Below the pieces are notes generated by a model. That model worked only from the letters and a program-made list of their open reading frames with translations, did not search any database and had not been told where the DNA came from. A stretch of 64,000 nucleotides of DNA from Streptococcus peroris ATCC 700780 (GTDB lineage Bacteria; Bacillota; Bacilli; Lactobacillales; Streptococcaceae). Positions within the stretch are counted from its first letter, which is position 1. Each line of letters opens with the position of its first letter. The position numbers were made by a program, and so were the translations under genes. Shown one piece after another: positions 18,207 to 27,022 of this stretch. The DNA is taken from NCBI RefSeq assembly GCF_000187585.1, contig NZ_GL732463.1, forward strand, positions 756,904-820,903, written 5' to 3'.

Positions 18207-19756
18207 AGATTAAATCAGAAATACTACGCCCTAAAAAAGAATTTGAATTTGCTTCTAGTTCAATATTGTCACAAGTCGTACGTGGAATATTAGTAGGGCT
18301 TGTGGTAGGAGCTATAGTTGGTTCGTTTCGCTTTTCAATTGAAAAAGGATTTCATGTTATTCAAGGACTATACCAAGATAAACAGCATCTTTTGCAGAAT
18401 ATTGGCATGATTGTTCTCCTGTATGTTTTTATTATTTGGTTAGGAGCAAAACTAACTCGTTCAGAAAAAAATATAAAAGGTTCTGGAATTCCTCAAGTAG
18501 AGGCTGAATTAAAAGGACTCATGTCTCTTAACTGGTGGAGTATCCTCTGGAAAAAATACATCCTTGGGATTTTAGCAATTGGTGGAGGACTCATGCTCGG
18601 ACGTGAAGGTCCCAGTATCCAACTAGGCGCCATGGGGGGAAAAGGAATTGCAAAATGGCTAAAATCAAGTCCATTAGAAGAACGTTCTCTCATTGCAAGT
18701 GGTGCAGCTGCTGGACTAGCTGCTGCATTCAACGCCCCTATAGCCGCATTATTGTTTGTCGTTGAGGAGGTTTATCATCATTTTTCAAGAGTCTTTTGGG
18801 TATCTGCTTTAGCAGCCAGTATCGTTGCTAACTTTATCTCACTCTTGATTTTTGGATTAACGCCTGTATTGGATATGCCTGATAATATTCCTCTGATGAC
18901 TCTTGATCAATACTGGATTTATCTGGTGATGGGTATTTTCCTTGGATTATCTGGTTTTCTTTACGAAAAGGCAGTTTTGAATATTCCACTTGTTTATGAG
19001 TGGATCGGAGAAAAAATCCACTTAGACCGAGCCTATTATCCCATTATAGCTTTTCTTTTGATTATTCCGGTTGGGGTTTATTTTCCAAATGTTCTCGGAG
19101 GAGGCAATCAACTAGTCCTTTCTTTAACGAGTCAAGATTATCCGTTTAAAATATTATTGCTATACTTCATCATCCGATTTGCTTGGAGTATGATTAGTTA
19201 TGGTAGCGGACTTCCTGGAGGAATTTTCCTACCTATCCTTGCTTTAGGTTCTCTATTAGGAGCTCTTGTTGGAGTAATCTGCGTGAACTTTGATCTTATT
19301 AGCCCTGAACAATTTCCTATTTTCGTGATTTTAGGTATGAGTGGTTATTTTGGTGCAATATCAAAGGCTCCACTGACAGCTATGATTCTTGTTACTGAGA
19401 TGGTAGGAGACATTCGTAACCTCATGCCGCTCGGTCTTGTGACACTTGTAGCTTATATTGTCATGGATTTGCTTAAAGGCGCTCCAGTATACGAAGCTAT
19501 GCTTGAAAGATTGCTACCAGAAGAAGTAGCTGCAGATCAAGGAGAAGTAACCTTAATCGAAATTCCAGTTTCAGAAAAAATTTCAGGAAAACAAGTCCAT
19601 GAATTAAACCTCCCACACAATACCTTAATTACAACGCAAGTACATAACGGTAAAACGCAAACAGTTAACGGAACGAGCAAATTATACGTAGGAGATACGA
19701 TTCACCTTGTCATCCCAAAAAATGAAATTGGAAAAGTTAAAGATTTGCTACTATAA
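18203..19756 (+). CDS. ClC-family chloride/proton (or fluoride) antiporter with TrkA-C domain
   Basis: 517 residues. ClC signatures [27 protein letters not shown] (gating Glu135) and [14 protein letters not shown] are present, with the internal proton glutamate equivalent at Glu189 ([10 protein letters not shown]). Both glutamates suggest an exchanger, not a channel. About ten membrane helices fill residues 25-440; residues 445-517 look like a cytosolic TrkA-C/RCK-C regulatory domain. It starts in the ATGA overlap with rnhB. The precise ion is not certain. Confidence 0.9.
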   Translation: MKIKSEILRPKKEFEFASSSILSQVVRGILVGLVVGAIVGSFRFSIEKGFHVIQGLYQDKQHLLQNIGMIVLLYVFIIWLGAKLTRSEKNIKGSGIPQVEAELKGLMSLNWWSILWKKYILGILAIGGGLMLGREGPSIQLGAMGGKGIAKWLKSSPLEERSLIASGAAAGLAAAFNAPIAALLFVVEEVYHHFSRVFWVSALAASIVANFISLLIFGLTPVLDMPDNIPLMTLDQYWIYLVMGIFLGLSGFLYEKAVLNIPLVYEWIGEKIHLDRAYYPIIAFLLIIPVGVYFPNVLGGGNQLVLSLTSQDYPFKILLLYFIIRFAWSMISYGSGLPGGIFLPILALGSLLGALVGVICVNFDLISPEQFPIFVILGMSGYFGAISKAPLTAMILVTEMVGDIRNLMPLGLVTLVAYIVMDLLKGAPVYEAMLERLLPEEVAADQGEVTLIEIPVSEKISGKQVHELNLPHNTLITTQVHNGKTQTVNGTSKLYVGDTIHLVIPKNEIGKVKDLLL

Positions 19757-19758
19757 AA

Positions 19759-19776
19759 ACATAATTTAAGTTATGT
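19759..19776. repeat. ACATAA-N6-TTATGT palindrome, copy a
   Basis: ACATAATTTAAGTTATGT starts 2 bases after the clc stop codon. First of four such sites in the window (others at 19815, 22032 and 27004). The arms are identical; the 6-base centre varies. Confidence 0.6.
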
Positions 19777-19814
19777 AATTTTTAAGAACAAAAAGATTAG
19801 AGAATGTATTTGTT

Positions 19815-19832
19815 ACATAATTTAATTTATGT
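19815..19832. repeat. ACATAA-N6-TTATGT palindrome, copy b
   Basis: ACATAATTTAATTTATGT, 48 bases upstream of the CPBP-family ATG. A TTGTTA at 19810-19815 could be a -35 box, which would place the palindrome in the promoter spacer, where an operator could sit; the -10 is poor. Confidence 0.55.
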
Positions 19833-19879
19833 TAAGTATTTATTTTTTAGGATATTTAAAATAATTAAAGGGAGATGAT

Positions 19880-20623
19880 ATGAGTAGAAATAAAGCTCTT
19901 GCAGTTTATTTACTGGGGACTTTTAGCCAATTATTATTAGTTTGTTTAGTTGTATTTTTCTGCAATTATTATGCTGTTCATTCTGATCTAATAAATGTTT
20001 TCGGAGTAATGATAGGTGGTATTTCTACAGCCTTATGGGGAAGTATTGTTGCTATTTGGTATTATGAGATTGACTTAAAGAAGATAATAAAAGATTTTTT
20101 TAACATTCAGACCAGTTACAAACATTATTTATTAGCATTTTTTCTTATTATTCTTGATTTCTCTTTTCTATTTTTTGGGGGGAAAATCGTACAATTTATC
20201 TGGTATCTTCCTATTCTGATGTTTTTTAAATTTATTATATTTGGAGGTTTGGAAGAAATTGGTTGGAGATACGTATTTCAGCCAATTTTACAAGAAAAGT
20301 TTCACTATTTTCAAGCGACAATTTTAACATTTATCATGTGGTCAATTTGGCATTTATTGTTCTTTTATATAGATGGTTCTCTAGCCAACCTTCAAATAGT
20401 ACCTTTTTTATTTGGATTACTAACAAATTCCTTTATTCTTTCAGCTCTTTATTTAAAAACAAAGAATCTCTGGATTTGTGTAATGACACATTCAATGATT
20501 AATATGTTTTCTCAATTGACTATCAGTGACGACCATTACGGAATGTATCTAATCAGAATTATTGTTATTGTTGCATCGTGTTATCTAGTAATGTCTAGCA
20601 AAGTAAAGTATAAAACATATTAA
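19880..20623 (+). CDS. CPBP (CAAX protease / Abi) family intramembrane protein
   Basis: 247 residues with AAAGGGAG before the ATG. The CPBP motifs are present: GGLEEIGWRYVFQPIL (EE-x3-R), WSIWHLLFF (second His) and THSMINMF (third His), spread over about seven to eight membrane helices. Family members in Gram-positive bacteria are membrane proteases, sometimes for bacteriocin self-immunity or prenyl-type substrates; no bacteriocin gene is adjacent. The gene is more AT-rich than its neighbours and sits between clc and xerS with palindromes around it, which hints at later acquisition. Confidence 0.85.
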   Translation: MSRNKALAVYLLGTFSQLLLVCLVVFFCNYYAVHSDLINVFGVMIGGISTALWGSIVAIWYYEIDLKKIIKDFFNIQTSYKHYLLAFFLIILDFSFLFFGGKIVQFIWYLPILMFFKFIIFGGLEEIGWRYVFQPILQEKFHYFQATILTFIMWSIWHLLFFYIDGSLANLQIVPFLFGLLTNSFILSALYLKTKNLWICVMTHSMINMFSQLTISDDHYGMYLIRIIVIVASCYLVMSSKVKYKTY

Positions 20624-20663
20624 ATAGTATTTAGAATAATTTTGAACATTTAATAGAGTGTTA

Positions 20664-20695
20664 AAAATCCAAATCACTTTGTTGATTTGGATTTT
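20664..20695 (+). terminator. Terminator-like hairpin after the CPBP-family gene
   Basis: A 13-bp perfect stem, AAAATCCAAATCA (20664-20676) with its complement at 20683-20695. The following TTATTGATTTT is only moderately T-rich. The rest of the gap to xerS (20696-20875) is AT-rich and holds nothing I recognise. Confidence 0.6.
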
Positions 20696-20875
20696 ATTGA
20701 TTTTAGAGAAAATTATAAGTTTATGTAAAAGTTATTTAAACATTGATAGAAAAAATAAAAGTTAATGTACATTTGAACGATTTTTAGTTTTCACTTAAAT
20801 AAAGTACATAATTGAGTATAATTGGCTTAAAAATTTTTTGGTTTTTTTATCCATTCCTATATATCCCCTATAACA

Positions 20876-20906
20876 TCTTTCCGAAAAACTATAATTTTCT
20901 TGAAAA
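20876..20906 (+). other. difSL chromosome dimer resolution site
   Basis: The 31-bp segment contains CCGAAAAACTATAATTTTC, flanked by TCTTT and TTGAAAA, and matches the streptococcal/lactococcal difSL sequence as I recall it. It lies directly upstream of xerS, the usual arrangement in Streptococcus. XerS acts here alone to resolve chromosome dimers at division. It marks the replication terminus. Confidence 0.88.
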
Positions 20907-20928
20907 ATATATCTTGCTATGCTATACT
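20900..20928 (+). promoter_or_regulatory. xerS promoter, -35 inside difSL
   Basis: TTGAAA (20900-20905), a 17-base spacer, then TATACT (20923-20928). The -35 box is part of the right arm of difSL, so XerS bound at the site should compete with RNA polymerase. Confidence 0.7.
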
Positions 20929-20956
20929 ACTAGTATAGAAAGATTTGGAGAAAAAT

Positions 20957-22027
20957 ATGAAACGCGAGATCTTATTAGAACGGATTGATAAACTCAAACA
21001 AGTCATGCCCTGGTACGTTCTGGAATACTATCAATCGAAACTGGCTGTTCCTTACAGTTTTACGACCTTGTACGAATATTTAAAGGAATACGATCGATTT
21101 TTCACCTGGGTTATGGAATCTGGAATATCGAATGCTGACACCATGGCCAAGATTCCTTTAGACGTTCTGGAGCACATGACCAAGAAAGACATGGAGTCCT
21201 TTATTCTTTACTTACGTGAACGTCCTCTGCTCAATGCCAATACGACGAAAAATGGGGTTTCTCAAACAACCATTAACCGTACTCTTTCGGCACTTTCTAG
21301 TCTCTATAAGTACTTGACTGAGGAGGTTGAAAATGAGCAAGGGGAACCTTATTTCTACCGTAACGTCATGAAGAAGGTTGCAACCAAGAAAAAGAAAGAA
21401 ACCTTGGCGGCCCGAGCTGAAAATATCAAGCAAAAGCTCTTTTTAGGTGATGAAACAGAGGGATTTTTGAATTATATAGATGAGGAATACCCTCAAACAC
21501 TCTCAAATCGAGCCTTATCGTCCTTTAACAAGAATAAGGAGCGAGATTTAGCCATTATCGCACTCCTTCTTGCCTCTGGTGTCCGTCTTTCTGAGGCAGT
21601 TAACTTAGATCTTCGAGATCTTAACCTTAAAATGATGGTGATTGATGTTACTCGAAAAGGTGGAAAAAGAGACTCAGTCAATGTGGCTGCCTTTGCTAAA
21701 CCCTATTTAGAGCAATATCTTGCTATTCGAGACAAACGTTATAAGACAGAAAAGACCGATACAGCCCTCTTTCTAACCTTATATCGAGGTGTTCCAAACC
21801 GTATCGATGCTTCTAGTGTTGAAAAAATGGTCGCCAAGTATTCAGAAGATTTTAAAGTCCGCGTAACTCCCCATAAACTGCGCCATACTCTTGCAACCCG
21901 TCTCTATGATGCAACCAAATCCCAAGTTTTGGTCAGCCACCAGCTGGGACATGCTAGCACACAGGTAACGGACTTGTATACGCATATCGTTAATGACGAA
22001 CAGAAAAATGCCTTGGATAGTTTATAA
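20957..22027 (+). CDS. xerS: Tyrosine recombinase XerS
   Basis: 356 residues, exactly the streptococcal XerS length, from the ATG at 20957 with TTGGAG 6 bases upstream. The N-terminal SAM-like DNA-binding domain (about 1-160) precedes the catalytic domain with Arg in [28 protein letters not shown] and [17 protein letters not shown] (nucleophilic Tyr). It recombines difSL sites to separate chromosome dimers, normally with FtsK. Single-gene transcript; a 13-bp palindrome and a convergent terminator follow. Confidence 0.96.
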   Translation: MKREILLERIDKLKQVMPWYVLEYYQSKLAVPYSFTTLYEYLKEYDRFFTWVMESGISNADTMAKIPLDVLEHMTKKDMESFILYLRERPLLNANTTKNGVSQTTINRTLSALSSLYKYLTEEVENEQGEPYFYRNVMKKVATKKKKETLAARAENIKQKLFLGDETEGFLNYIDEEYPQTLSNRALSSFNKNKERDLAIIALLLASGVRLSEAVNLDLRDLNLKMMVIDVTRKGGKRDSVNVAAFAKPYLEQYLAIRDKRYKTEKTDTALFLTLYRGVPNRIDASSVEKMVAKYSEDFKVRVTPHKLRHTLATRLYDATKSQVLVSHQLGHASTQVTDLYTHIVNDEQKNALDSL

Positions 22028-22055
22028 TATTACATAATATAAATTATGTAATATT
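22026..22055. repeat. Extended ACATAA-N6-TTATGT palindrome, copy c, after xerS
   Basis: AATATTACATAAT (22026-22038) and its perfect complement (22043-22055) around ATAA. The inner 18 bases belong to the same family as the sites at 19759, 19815 and 27004. It begins within the xerS stop codon. Confidence 0.65.
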
Positions 22056-22065
22056 TTAGTGTTAG

Positions 22066-22106
22066 AAAAAGAGCGTAGGTTTTTTTATCGAATCTTACGC
22101 TCTTTT
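22066..22106. terminator. Convergent terminator between xerS and the 213-residue hypothetical gene
   Basis: AAAAAGAGCGTA near 22066-22077 pairs with TACGCTCTTTT near 22096-22106. T and A tracts allow use from both sides. Confidence 0.75.
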
Positions 22107-22113
22107 ATTCTTT

Positions 22114-22755
22114 CTATAAAAATTCAATCCAATAATTTCTGTGAGGTTCAATAATGACTGGTTTCCTCCAGAATGATTTTAGATAGGCCAAGTTTGCAGG
22201 GGTGACAGGTCTTTTTTCACCATTGAACTTCTCTGCGCTATCTTTTGTTAGAAAGCATTTAACAGCTTCATAAGGAGTACCGTCACTAGCTGTACGATCG
22301 ATACCCATATAAGCAATTTCATCACCTTTCTGTGGGTTATCAGTCAGAAGTTTACCAATAAAGTAGACCGTTTTATCTTTCATTAATTCATAAGCCTTAC
22401 TATTTTCAAGACGGTTATTAGCTGCAGCGTACATAATGCAAAAACTATCAACAATGTCTTTTAGAGGCATTAACGCTTCTTTGCTTACGATGATTTCCTC
22501 AGGAGCAAGACCACCAATAATCAATGCTTTAAAATGTGCTTGCTGAATAACATTATCTAAAGCCATTCCTAATGGTAGTTGGACAGCTTGATAACCTAAT
22601 GGCTCTAACTCTTGTTTTTTCTTATCGAAATGCTCTTGTGTGATACTAATGTTTAAATCATAAGGATTTGTAGTTTCTTGATTCTTAAAAAATGCTACCA
22701 CAATACGATCTAACTGTTCAAATAGACCGAGATTTTCAATTGGAACCTCTATCAT
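22114..22755 (-). CDS. Hypothetical protein, 213 residues
   Basis: The frame begins MIEVPIENLGLFEQLDRI with GAAGGAA upstream, and the leftward end meets the convergent terminator. The product is soluble, without signal peptide, membrane helix or catalytic motif. The C-terminal stretch SFWRKPVIIEPHRNYW could suggest an SseB-like domain, but I am not confident. It stands alone between xerS and lplA with its own terminators. Function unknown. Confidence 0.75.
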   Translation of the reverse strand: MIEVPIENLGLFEQLDRIVVAFFKNQETTNPYDLNISITQEHFDKKKQELEPLGYQAVQLPLGMALDNVIQQAHFKALIIGGLAPEEIIVSKEALMPLKDIVDSFCIMYAAANNRLENSKAYELMKDKTVYFIGKLLTDNPQKGDEIAYMGIDRTASDGTPYEAVKCFLTKDSAEKFNGEKRPVTPANLAYLKSFWRKPVIIEPHRNYWIEFL

Positions 22756-22823
22756 TTTTAATTTTTCCTTCCTTATTTAAAAATTCAACTACATTATACT
22801 CTCATCATGGATGATTATCAAGT

Positions 22824-22857
22824 TTAAAAAAAGAAATCCATATTACATGGATCTCTT
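22824..22857 (-). terminator. Terminator after lplA
   Basis: AAGAAATCCAT (22831-22841) and ATGGATCTCTT (22847-22857) form the stem; reading leftward it is followed by a run of T. Confidence 0.75.
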
Positions 22858-22863
22858 TTGATT

Positions 22864-23853
22864 TTATTCTACAACTGCTTCAGCAATTTCTTCTGCAGTG
22901 ATTCCTGCGAAGTAACGACCTAGGTTAATGGTTTGAAGGGCTTTGAGGACATCCTCACGTTCGTATTTGACACCACGAAGAACATCTTCTACTGCTGCAA
23001 CGTCTTCGATACCGAAGAAGTCACCATAAATCTTGATGTCTTGGATTTTTGATTCAATGACGTTAGCGAAGATTTCAACCTTACCGCTTGGGAATTTAGT
23101 TCCACGACGGACATTGTATTCAGGTGATTTCCCATAATTCCAGTCCCAAGTTCCAAACTTAGTTTCTTTGATTCGATTGATTTCAGCCAATTCTTCATCT
23201 GAGAACACATACTCTGTCATTTCAGGGTATTCTTTTTTCATGTATTCCAAAAGCAAGTCACGGAACTCTTCAACAGTGATCTTTTCTGGTAACTCATCGA
23301 TAATATTAGTTACTCGAGCACGGACTGATTTAACACCTTTTGATTCAAACTTATCTTTAGACACTTTAAGTGCATTAGCTAGGACTGACAAATCCACGTC
23401 AAAGAGAAGACAACCATGGTGCATGATACGGCCATTGATATAGGCTTGTGCATTTCCACAGAATTTCTTACCGTCGATTTCTAAATCGTTACGGCCTGTA
23501 AATTCAGCTTTAACACCAAGTTCAGCTAAAGTATTGATAACTGGAGTAGAGAAGCTCTTGAAGTCAAAGGCCTTGTTTTCATCTTCTTTTGAAATGATTG
23601 TATAGTTAAGGTTGTTCAAATCATGGTAAACAGCTCCACCACCACTGATTCGACGGACTACTTCAATTCCATTTTCACGAACATAGTCACGGTTAATTTC
23701 TTCAATCGTATTTTGGTGACGTCCTACAATAATAGATGGTTTGTTAATCCAAAGAAGGAAGATTTGATCCTCGTCCAAAAGATGTTTAAAAGCATATTCC
23801 TCTAAAGCAATATTAAAGGCAGTGTCATTTGAATGATTGATAATGTATTTCAT
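22864..23853 (-). CDS. lplA: Lipoate-protein ligase A
   Basis: 329 residues. RRISGGGAVYHDLNNLNYT is the lipoate/adenylate-binding signature, followed by FTGRNDLEIDGKKFCGNAQA and a C-terminal accessory domain (about 245-329). Joins lipoate to the lysine of lipoyl domains using ATP. Its substrate is encoded next door: the lipoyl domain of lpdA, 58 bases upstream, so it is probably the last gene of the dehydrogenase operon. An intercistronic hairpin separates the two. Confidence 0.93.
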   Translation of the reverse strand: MKYIINHSNDTAFNIALEEYAFKHLLDEDQIFLLWINKPSIIVGRHQNTIEEINRDYVRENGIEVVRRISGGGAVYHDLNNLNYTIISKEDENKAFDFKSFSTPVINTLAELGVKAEFTGRNDLEIDGKKFCGNAQAYINGRIMHHGCLLFDVDLSVLANALKVSKDKFESKGVKSVRARVTNIIDELPEKITVEEFRDLLLEYMKKEYPEMTEYVFSDEELAEINRIKETKFGTWDWNYGKSPEYNVRRGTKFPSGKVEIFANVIESKIQDIKIYGDFFGIEDVAAVEDVLRGVKYEREDVLKALQTINLGRYFAGITAEEIAEAVVE

Positions 23854-23875
23854 AAGATACCTTCTAATACGATAG

Positions 23876-23898
23876 AGACTGGAAAATAATTCCAGTCT
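23876..23898. other. Intercistronic hairpin between lpdA and lplA
   Basis: A perfect 9-bp inverted repeat, AGACTGGAA and TTCCAGTCT, with a 5-base loop. No T-run follows in the leftward direction, so it is more likely a partial attenuator or mRNA stabilising/processing element. Confidence 0.5.
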
Positions 23899-23911
23899 AG
23901 TCTATCTATTT

Positions 23912-25615
23912 TTATTTTTTCTTAGGTGAATGGATGGCCATTCCAAGAACATCCGCAAACGCTTCGTACATAACTTCAGAGTATGTTGGGTGTCCGTGGA
24001 TTGTCTTAAGCATTTCTTCAACAGTGATTTCCATTTCGATGATGCTTGACGCTTCGTTGATCAATTCTGCTGCTGCAGGACCAATGATGTGAACTCCAAG
24101 GATTTCGCCATATTTCTTATCGGCAATAACCTTAACGAATCCTTGAGCTGCATCTGATGCAATGGCACGTCCGTTTGCAGCAAAGTTGAATTTACCGATT
24201 TGGACATCGTATTTCTCACGAGCTTGTTCTTCTGTTAAACCAACTGCTGCTACTTCTGGAAGTGTGTAGATAGCTGCAGGAGTCAAGTTCAATTTAGCAA
24301 CAACGTGGTTTCCTTTAAGAGCATTTTCAGCTGCTACTTCACCCATACGGAAGGCAGCGTGAGCCAACATCTTAGTACCGTTGATATCACCTGGCGCATA
24401 GATACCTGGAACAGAAGTTTCCATGTATTCATTAACCTTAATACGACCACGGTCTAATTCAAACTCAACATCTCCGATACCTTCAAGATCTGGAACACGA
24501 CCGATTGAAAGAAGGGCTTTATTCGCGATAATATCATCTTTTCCTTCAACCTTGATACGGAGTTTGCCATCTTCTTCAATGATTTCTTGGAGTTTAGTAC
24601 CTGTCAAGATAGTCATACCTTTACGTTCTAGGATTAGACGTAGGTTCTTAGATACTTCAGCATCCATAGCTGGTACAATGCGGTCCATCATTTCGATAAC
24701 AGTAACTTTTGAACCAAATGTCATAAAGGCTTGACCAAGTTCGATACCAACGACACCACCACCAATAATCACAAGGCTTTCTGGAACTTCATTCATTTCA
24801 AGAATATCGTCACTAGTCATCACAAGTGGTGATTCCATACCTGGAACATTAATCTTGCTGACTTTAGAACCACCAGCAAGGATGATTTTCTTGGTTTCAA
24901 GCAATTCAGAACCATTTACCAAGACATTCTTATCTTTAGTAATAGTACCGATACCTTTATGAACATCAACTCCATAGCTACGAAGAAGTCCTGCAACACC
25001 ACCAACAAGGGTATTGACAACTTTAGATTTTGTTTCTAAAAGTTTCTCCATATCAACTGTAAAATTAGGATTTTCAATTACGATACCACGATTAGCTGCA
25101 TGACCGATATTTTCAATAATTTCGGCGTTGTGAAGGTAAGTCTTAGTTGGGATACATCCACGGTTCAAACAAGTTCCACCAAGTTCAGATTTCTCAACAA
25201 GAGCAACCTTACCACCTAACTGAGCTGCTTTAATAGCAGATACATAGCCAGCAGGTCCACCACCGATTACAACAACATCATAAGCATCATTGCTCTTACC
25301 ATCGTCGTTTGAGGCACTTGCTGCAGGTGCTGGGCTAGCTTCTGGTGCAGCTGCTCCAGCTGTTGGGATATTTTCCCCTTCTTCACCAAGATAACCGATA
25401 ACTTCAGTAACAGGGACAGTTTCTCCATCACCTTTAAGGATAGCGATCAAGTAACCGTCTTCTTCTGCTTCCAATTCCATGCTGACTTTGTCAGTCATGA
25501 TTTCCAAAAGGATTTCTCCTTCTTTTACAAATTCTCCGACTTTCTTATTCCATTGGACGATTTGTCCTTCTGTCATATCCACGCCGGCTTTTGGCATAAT
25601 TACTTCTAAGGCCAT
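23912..25615 (-). CDS. lpdA: Dihydrolipoamide dehydrogenase (E3) with N-terminal lipoyl domain
   Basis: 567 residues, about 100 longer than classic E3. Residues 1-80 form a lipoyl domain with the lipoylated Lys43 in EIMTDKVSMELEAE. An Ala/Pro-rich linker (about 82-100) follows. The E3 part has VVVIGGGPAGYVSAIKA (FAD), the redox disulfide GGTCLNRGCIPTK, and the C-terminal HGHPTYSE base. Reoxidises dihydrolipoamide with NAD+. This lipoyl domain is the only one in the operon because the E2 lacks its own. Confidence 0.95.
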   Translation of the reverse strand: MALEVIMPKAGVDMTEGQIVQWNKKVGEFVKEGEILLEIMTDKVSMELEAEEDGYLIAILKGDGETVPVTEVIGYLGEEGENIPTAGAAAPEASPAPAASASNDDGKSNDAYDVVVIGGGPAGYVSAIKAAQLGGKVALVEKSELGGTCLNRGCIPTKTYLHNAEIIENIGHAANRGIVIENPNFTVDMEKLLETKSKVVNTLVGGVAGLLRSYGVDVHKGIGTITKDKNVLVNGSELLETKKIILAGGSKVSKINVPGMESPLVMTSDDILEMNEVPESLVIIGGGVVGIELGQAFMTFGSKVTVIEMMDRIVPAMDAEVSKNLRLILERKGMTILTGTKLQEIIEEDGKLRIKVEGKDDIIANKALLSIGRVPDLEGIGDVEFELDRGRIKVNEYMETSVPGIYAPGDINGTKMLAHAAFRMGEVAAENALKGNHVVAKLNLTPAAIYTLPEVAAVGLTEEQAREKYDVQIGKFNFAANGRAIASDAAQGFVKVIADKKYGEILGVHIIGPAAAELINEASSIIEMEITVEEMLKTIHGHPTYSEVMYEAFADVLGMAIHSPKKK

Positions 25616-25653
25616 ATCTTACTTCCTCTATCTATATTTCTAAAACAAATATT

Positions 25654-26697
25654 TTAAACCAACATTGAGATTGGGTTTTCAATCAAAGCTTTTAAGTCTT
25701 TCATAAACTTAGCACCAGCCATGCCATCTACGACACGGTGGTCAATTGTCAATCCAAGACTCATAATTGGACGAATTACGATTTCACCATTTACTACAAC
25801 TGGTTTCTCAACTGTTGAGCTAACCCCAAGAATTGCTGAGTTTGGTTGGTTAATGATAGGACCAAATGATTGAACCCCAAACATTCCCAAGTTACTGATG
25901 GTGAAAGTTGAATTTTGCAATTCGCTAGGAGCTAGTTTACCATCTAAAGTACGTCCAATGACATCTTTAAATGCAACAACCAATTCAGACAAGGTCATCT
26001 TTTCAGCATTGTAGACAACTGGTGTCATAAGACCGTTATCCATACCAACTGCCATCGCAAGGTTGACATAGTTGTGAGTGATAATAGTCTTACCATCTTC
26101 TGTCAATGAAGCGTTGATGTAAGGGTGTTTCATAAGCGTCTTAACAACTGCGAGTGAAAGCAAGTCTGTCACAGTGATTTTCTTACCAGTTGCTTCCATA
26201 ATTGGATCAAGAACTTTCTTACGAAGCGCAAGCATTTCAGACATATCTACATCGTAGTTAAGCGTGAAGGTTGGTGCAGTTAAATATGATTCAACCATAC
26301 GTTGAGCAATAACCTTACGCATAGGAGTCATCGGAATGCGTTCGATTTCTCCATAAGGCGTTACGTTGTCTGGAACTTCTTCCACTTTCTCAATTTGAGC
26401 AGGTGATTTAATGGTGTCATTTTCGATATTTTCAGGAAGATAGGCCAAAACGTCCTTCTTCATGATTTTACCACGGTGACCAGTTCCTTGGATTTCCTGC
26501 CAAGCAATATTATGCTCTAGTGCAATTCGTTTTGCGAGTGGTGAAATGCGAACCACGTTAGTGTCTTTATATGTTTCCACGTCTTCTTTGTGGACACGAC
26601 CGTTTGCGCCTGAGCCAGAAATGTCGTAGAGATTAATCCCTAAATCATCCGCTAATTTTCTAGCTGCAGGAGTCGCTCTTAGCTTATCATCAGCCAT
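25654..26697 (-). CDS. Dihydrolipoamide acetyltransferase (E2) lacking a lipoyl domain
   Basis: 347 residues. Two peripheral-subunit-binding segments open the protein (RATPAARKLADDLGINLYDI near 7-26 and RISPLAKRIALEHNIAWQEI near 51-70), then the acyltransferase core (about 115-347) with TIDHRVVDGMAGAKF, His320 and Asp324. No N-terminal lipoyl domain exists and the start has AGGAGAGG, so it is not truncated by annotation. The swinging arm must come from the E3-linked domain. It follows the E1 beta gene after a 325-base repeat-bearing gap. Confidence 0.93.
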   Translation of the reverse strand: MADDKLRATPAARKLADDLGINLYDISGSGANGRVHKEDVETYKDTNVVRISPLAKRIALEHNIAWQEIQGTGHRGKIMKKDVLAYLPENIENDTIKSPAQIEKVEEVPDNVTPYGEIERIPMTPMRKVIAQRMVESYLTAPTFTLNYDVDMSEMLALRKKVLDPIMEATGKKITVTDLLSLAVVKTLMKHPYINASLTEDGKTIITHNYVNLAMAVGMDNGLMTPVVYNAEKMTLSELVVAFKDVIGRTLDGKLAPSELQNSTFTISNLGMFGVQSFGPIINQPNSAILGVSSTVEKPVVVNGEIVIRPIMSLGLTIDHRVVDGMAGAKFMKDLKALIENPISMLV

Positions 26698-27022
26698 GAC
26701 CTCTCCTATTCTATACTAAGATATTAAGGACGAAGAGGGCAATGAAAAAATAGGAGATTGACGATGTGTTCGATGAACACAAGGAAATCTATCTTTTTTT
26801 CACAGACCTCCGTCCGAATTCAATTACATGATACTAAGGGCGTTAAAAGACAAAGTGAAAATAGGAAACTTGACGAAGAAACTTTAGTCTCTAGGAAAGT
26901 TTATCTTTTTCACACAGACTTTAGCCCGAGCTCTAATCTAAGATATCAAGGACGTAGAGAACTTTGCATCTATAGATACAAGCTTCTCGTCTGATTATTT
27001 TTTACATAATTTATTTTATGTT
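26698..27022. repeat. Tandem imperfect hairpin repeat between E1 beta and E2 genes
   Basis: This 325-base gap holds two diverged copies (about 26713-26830 and 26831-26940) and the start of a third (26941 on) of a unit of about 110-120 bases. Shared marks in order: TACTAAG, GAAAATAGGA with TTGACGA, GGAAA-TTTATCTTTTTCACA and CCGA, then TAAGATAT-AAGGACG. Each unit can fold on itself: GTGTTC/GAACAC in copy 1; AAACTTT/AAAGTTT and GTGAAAA/TTTTCAC in copy 2. No convincing coding frame. I do not recognise it as BOX or RUP. The end nearest E1 beta carries palindrome d. Confidence 0.6.
27004..27021. repeat. ACATAA-N6-TTATGT palindrome, copy d
   Basis: ACATAATTTATTTTATGT lies one base beyond the E1 beta stop codon, inside the operon. 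Same arms as copies a-c. Read leftward it is followed by A, not T, so it is not a terminator. Confidence 0.6.

Noticed and set aside
19759..22055. ACATAA palindromes as simple terminators
   Set aside because: Arms are A/T-only apart from one base pair, without a steady T-run; a real terminator follows xerS separately.
26758..26994. 78-residue frame in the dehydrogenase operon gap
   Set aside because: Its two halves (FFSQTSVR and LFHTDFSPS regions) are the same repeat translated twice; antisense to the operon and no ribosome-binding site.
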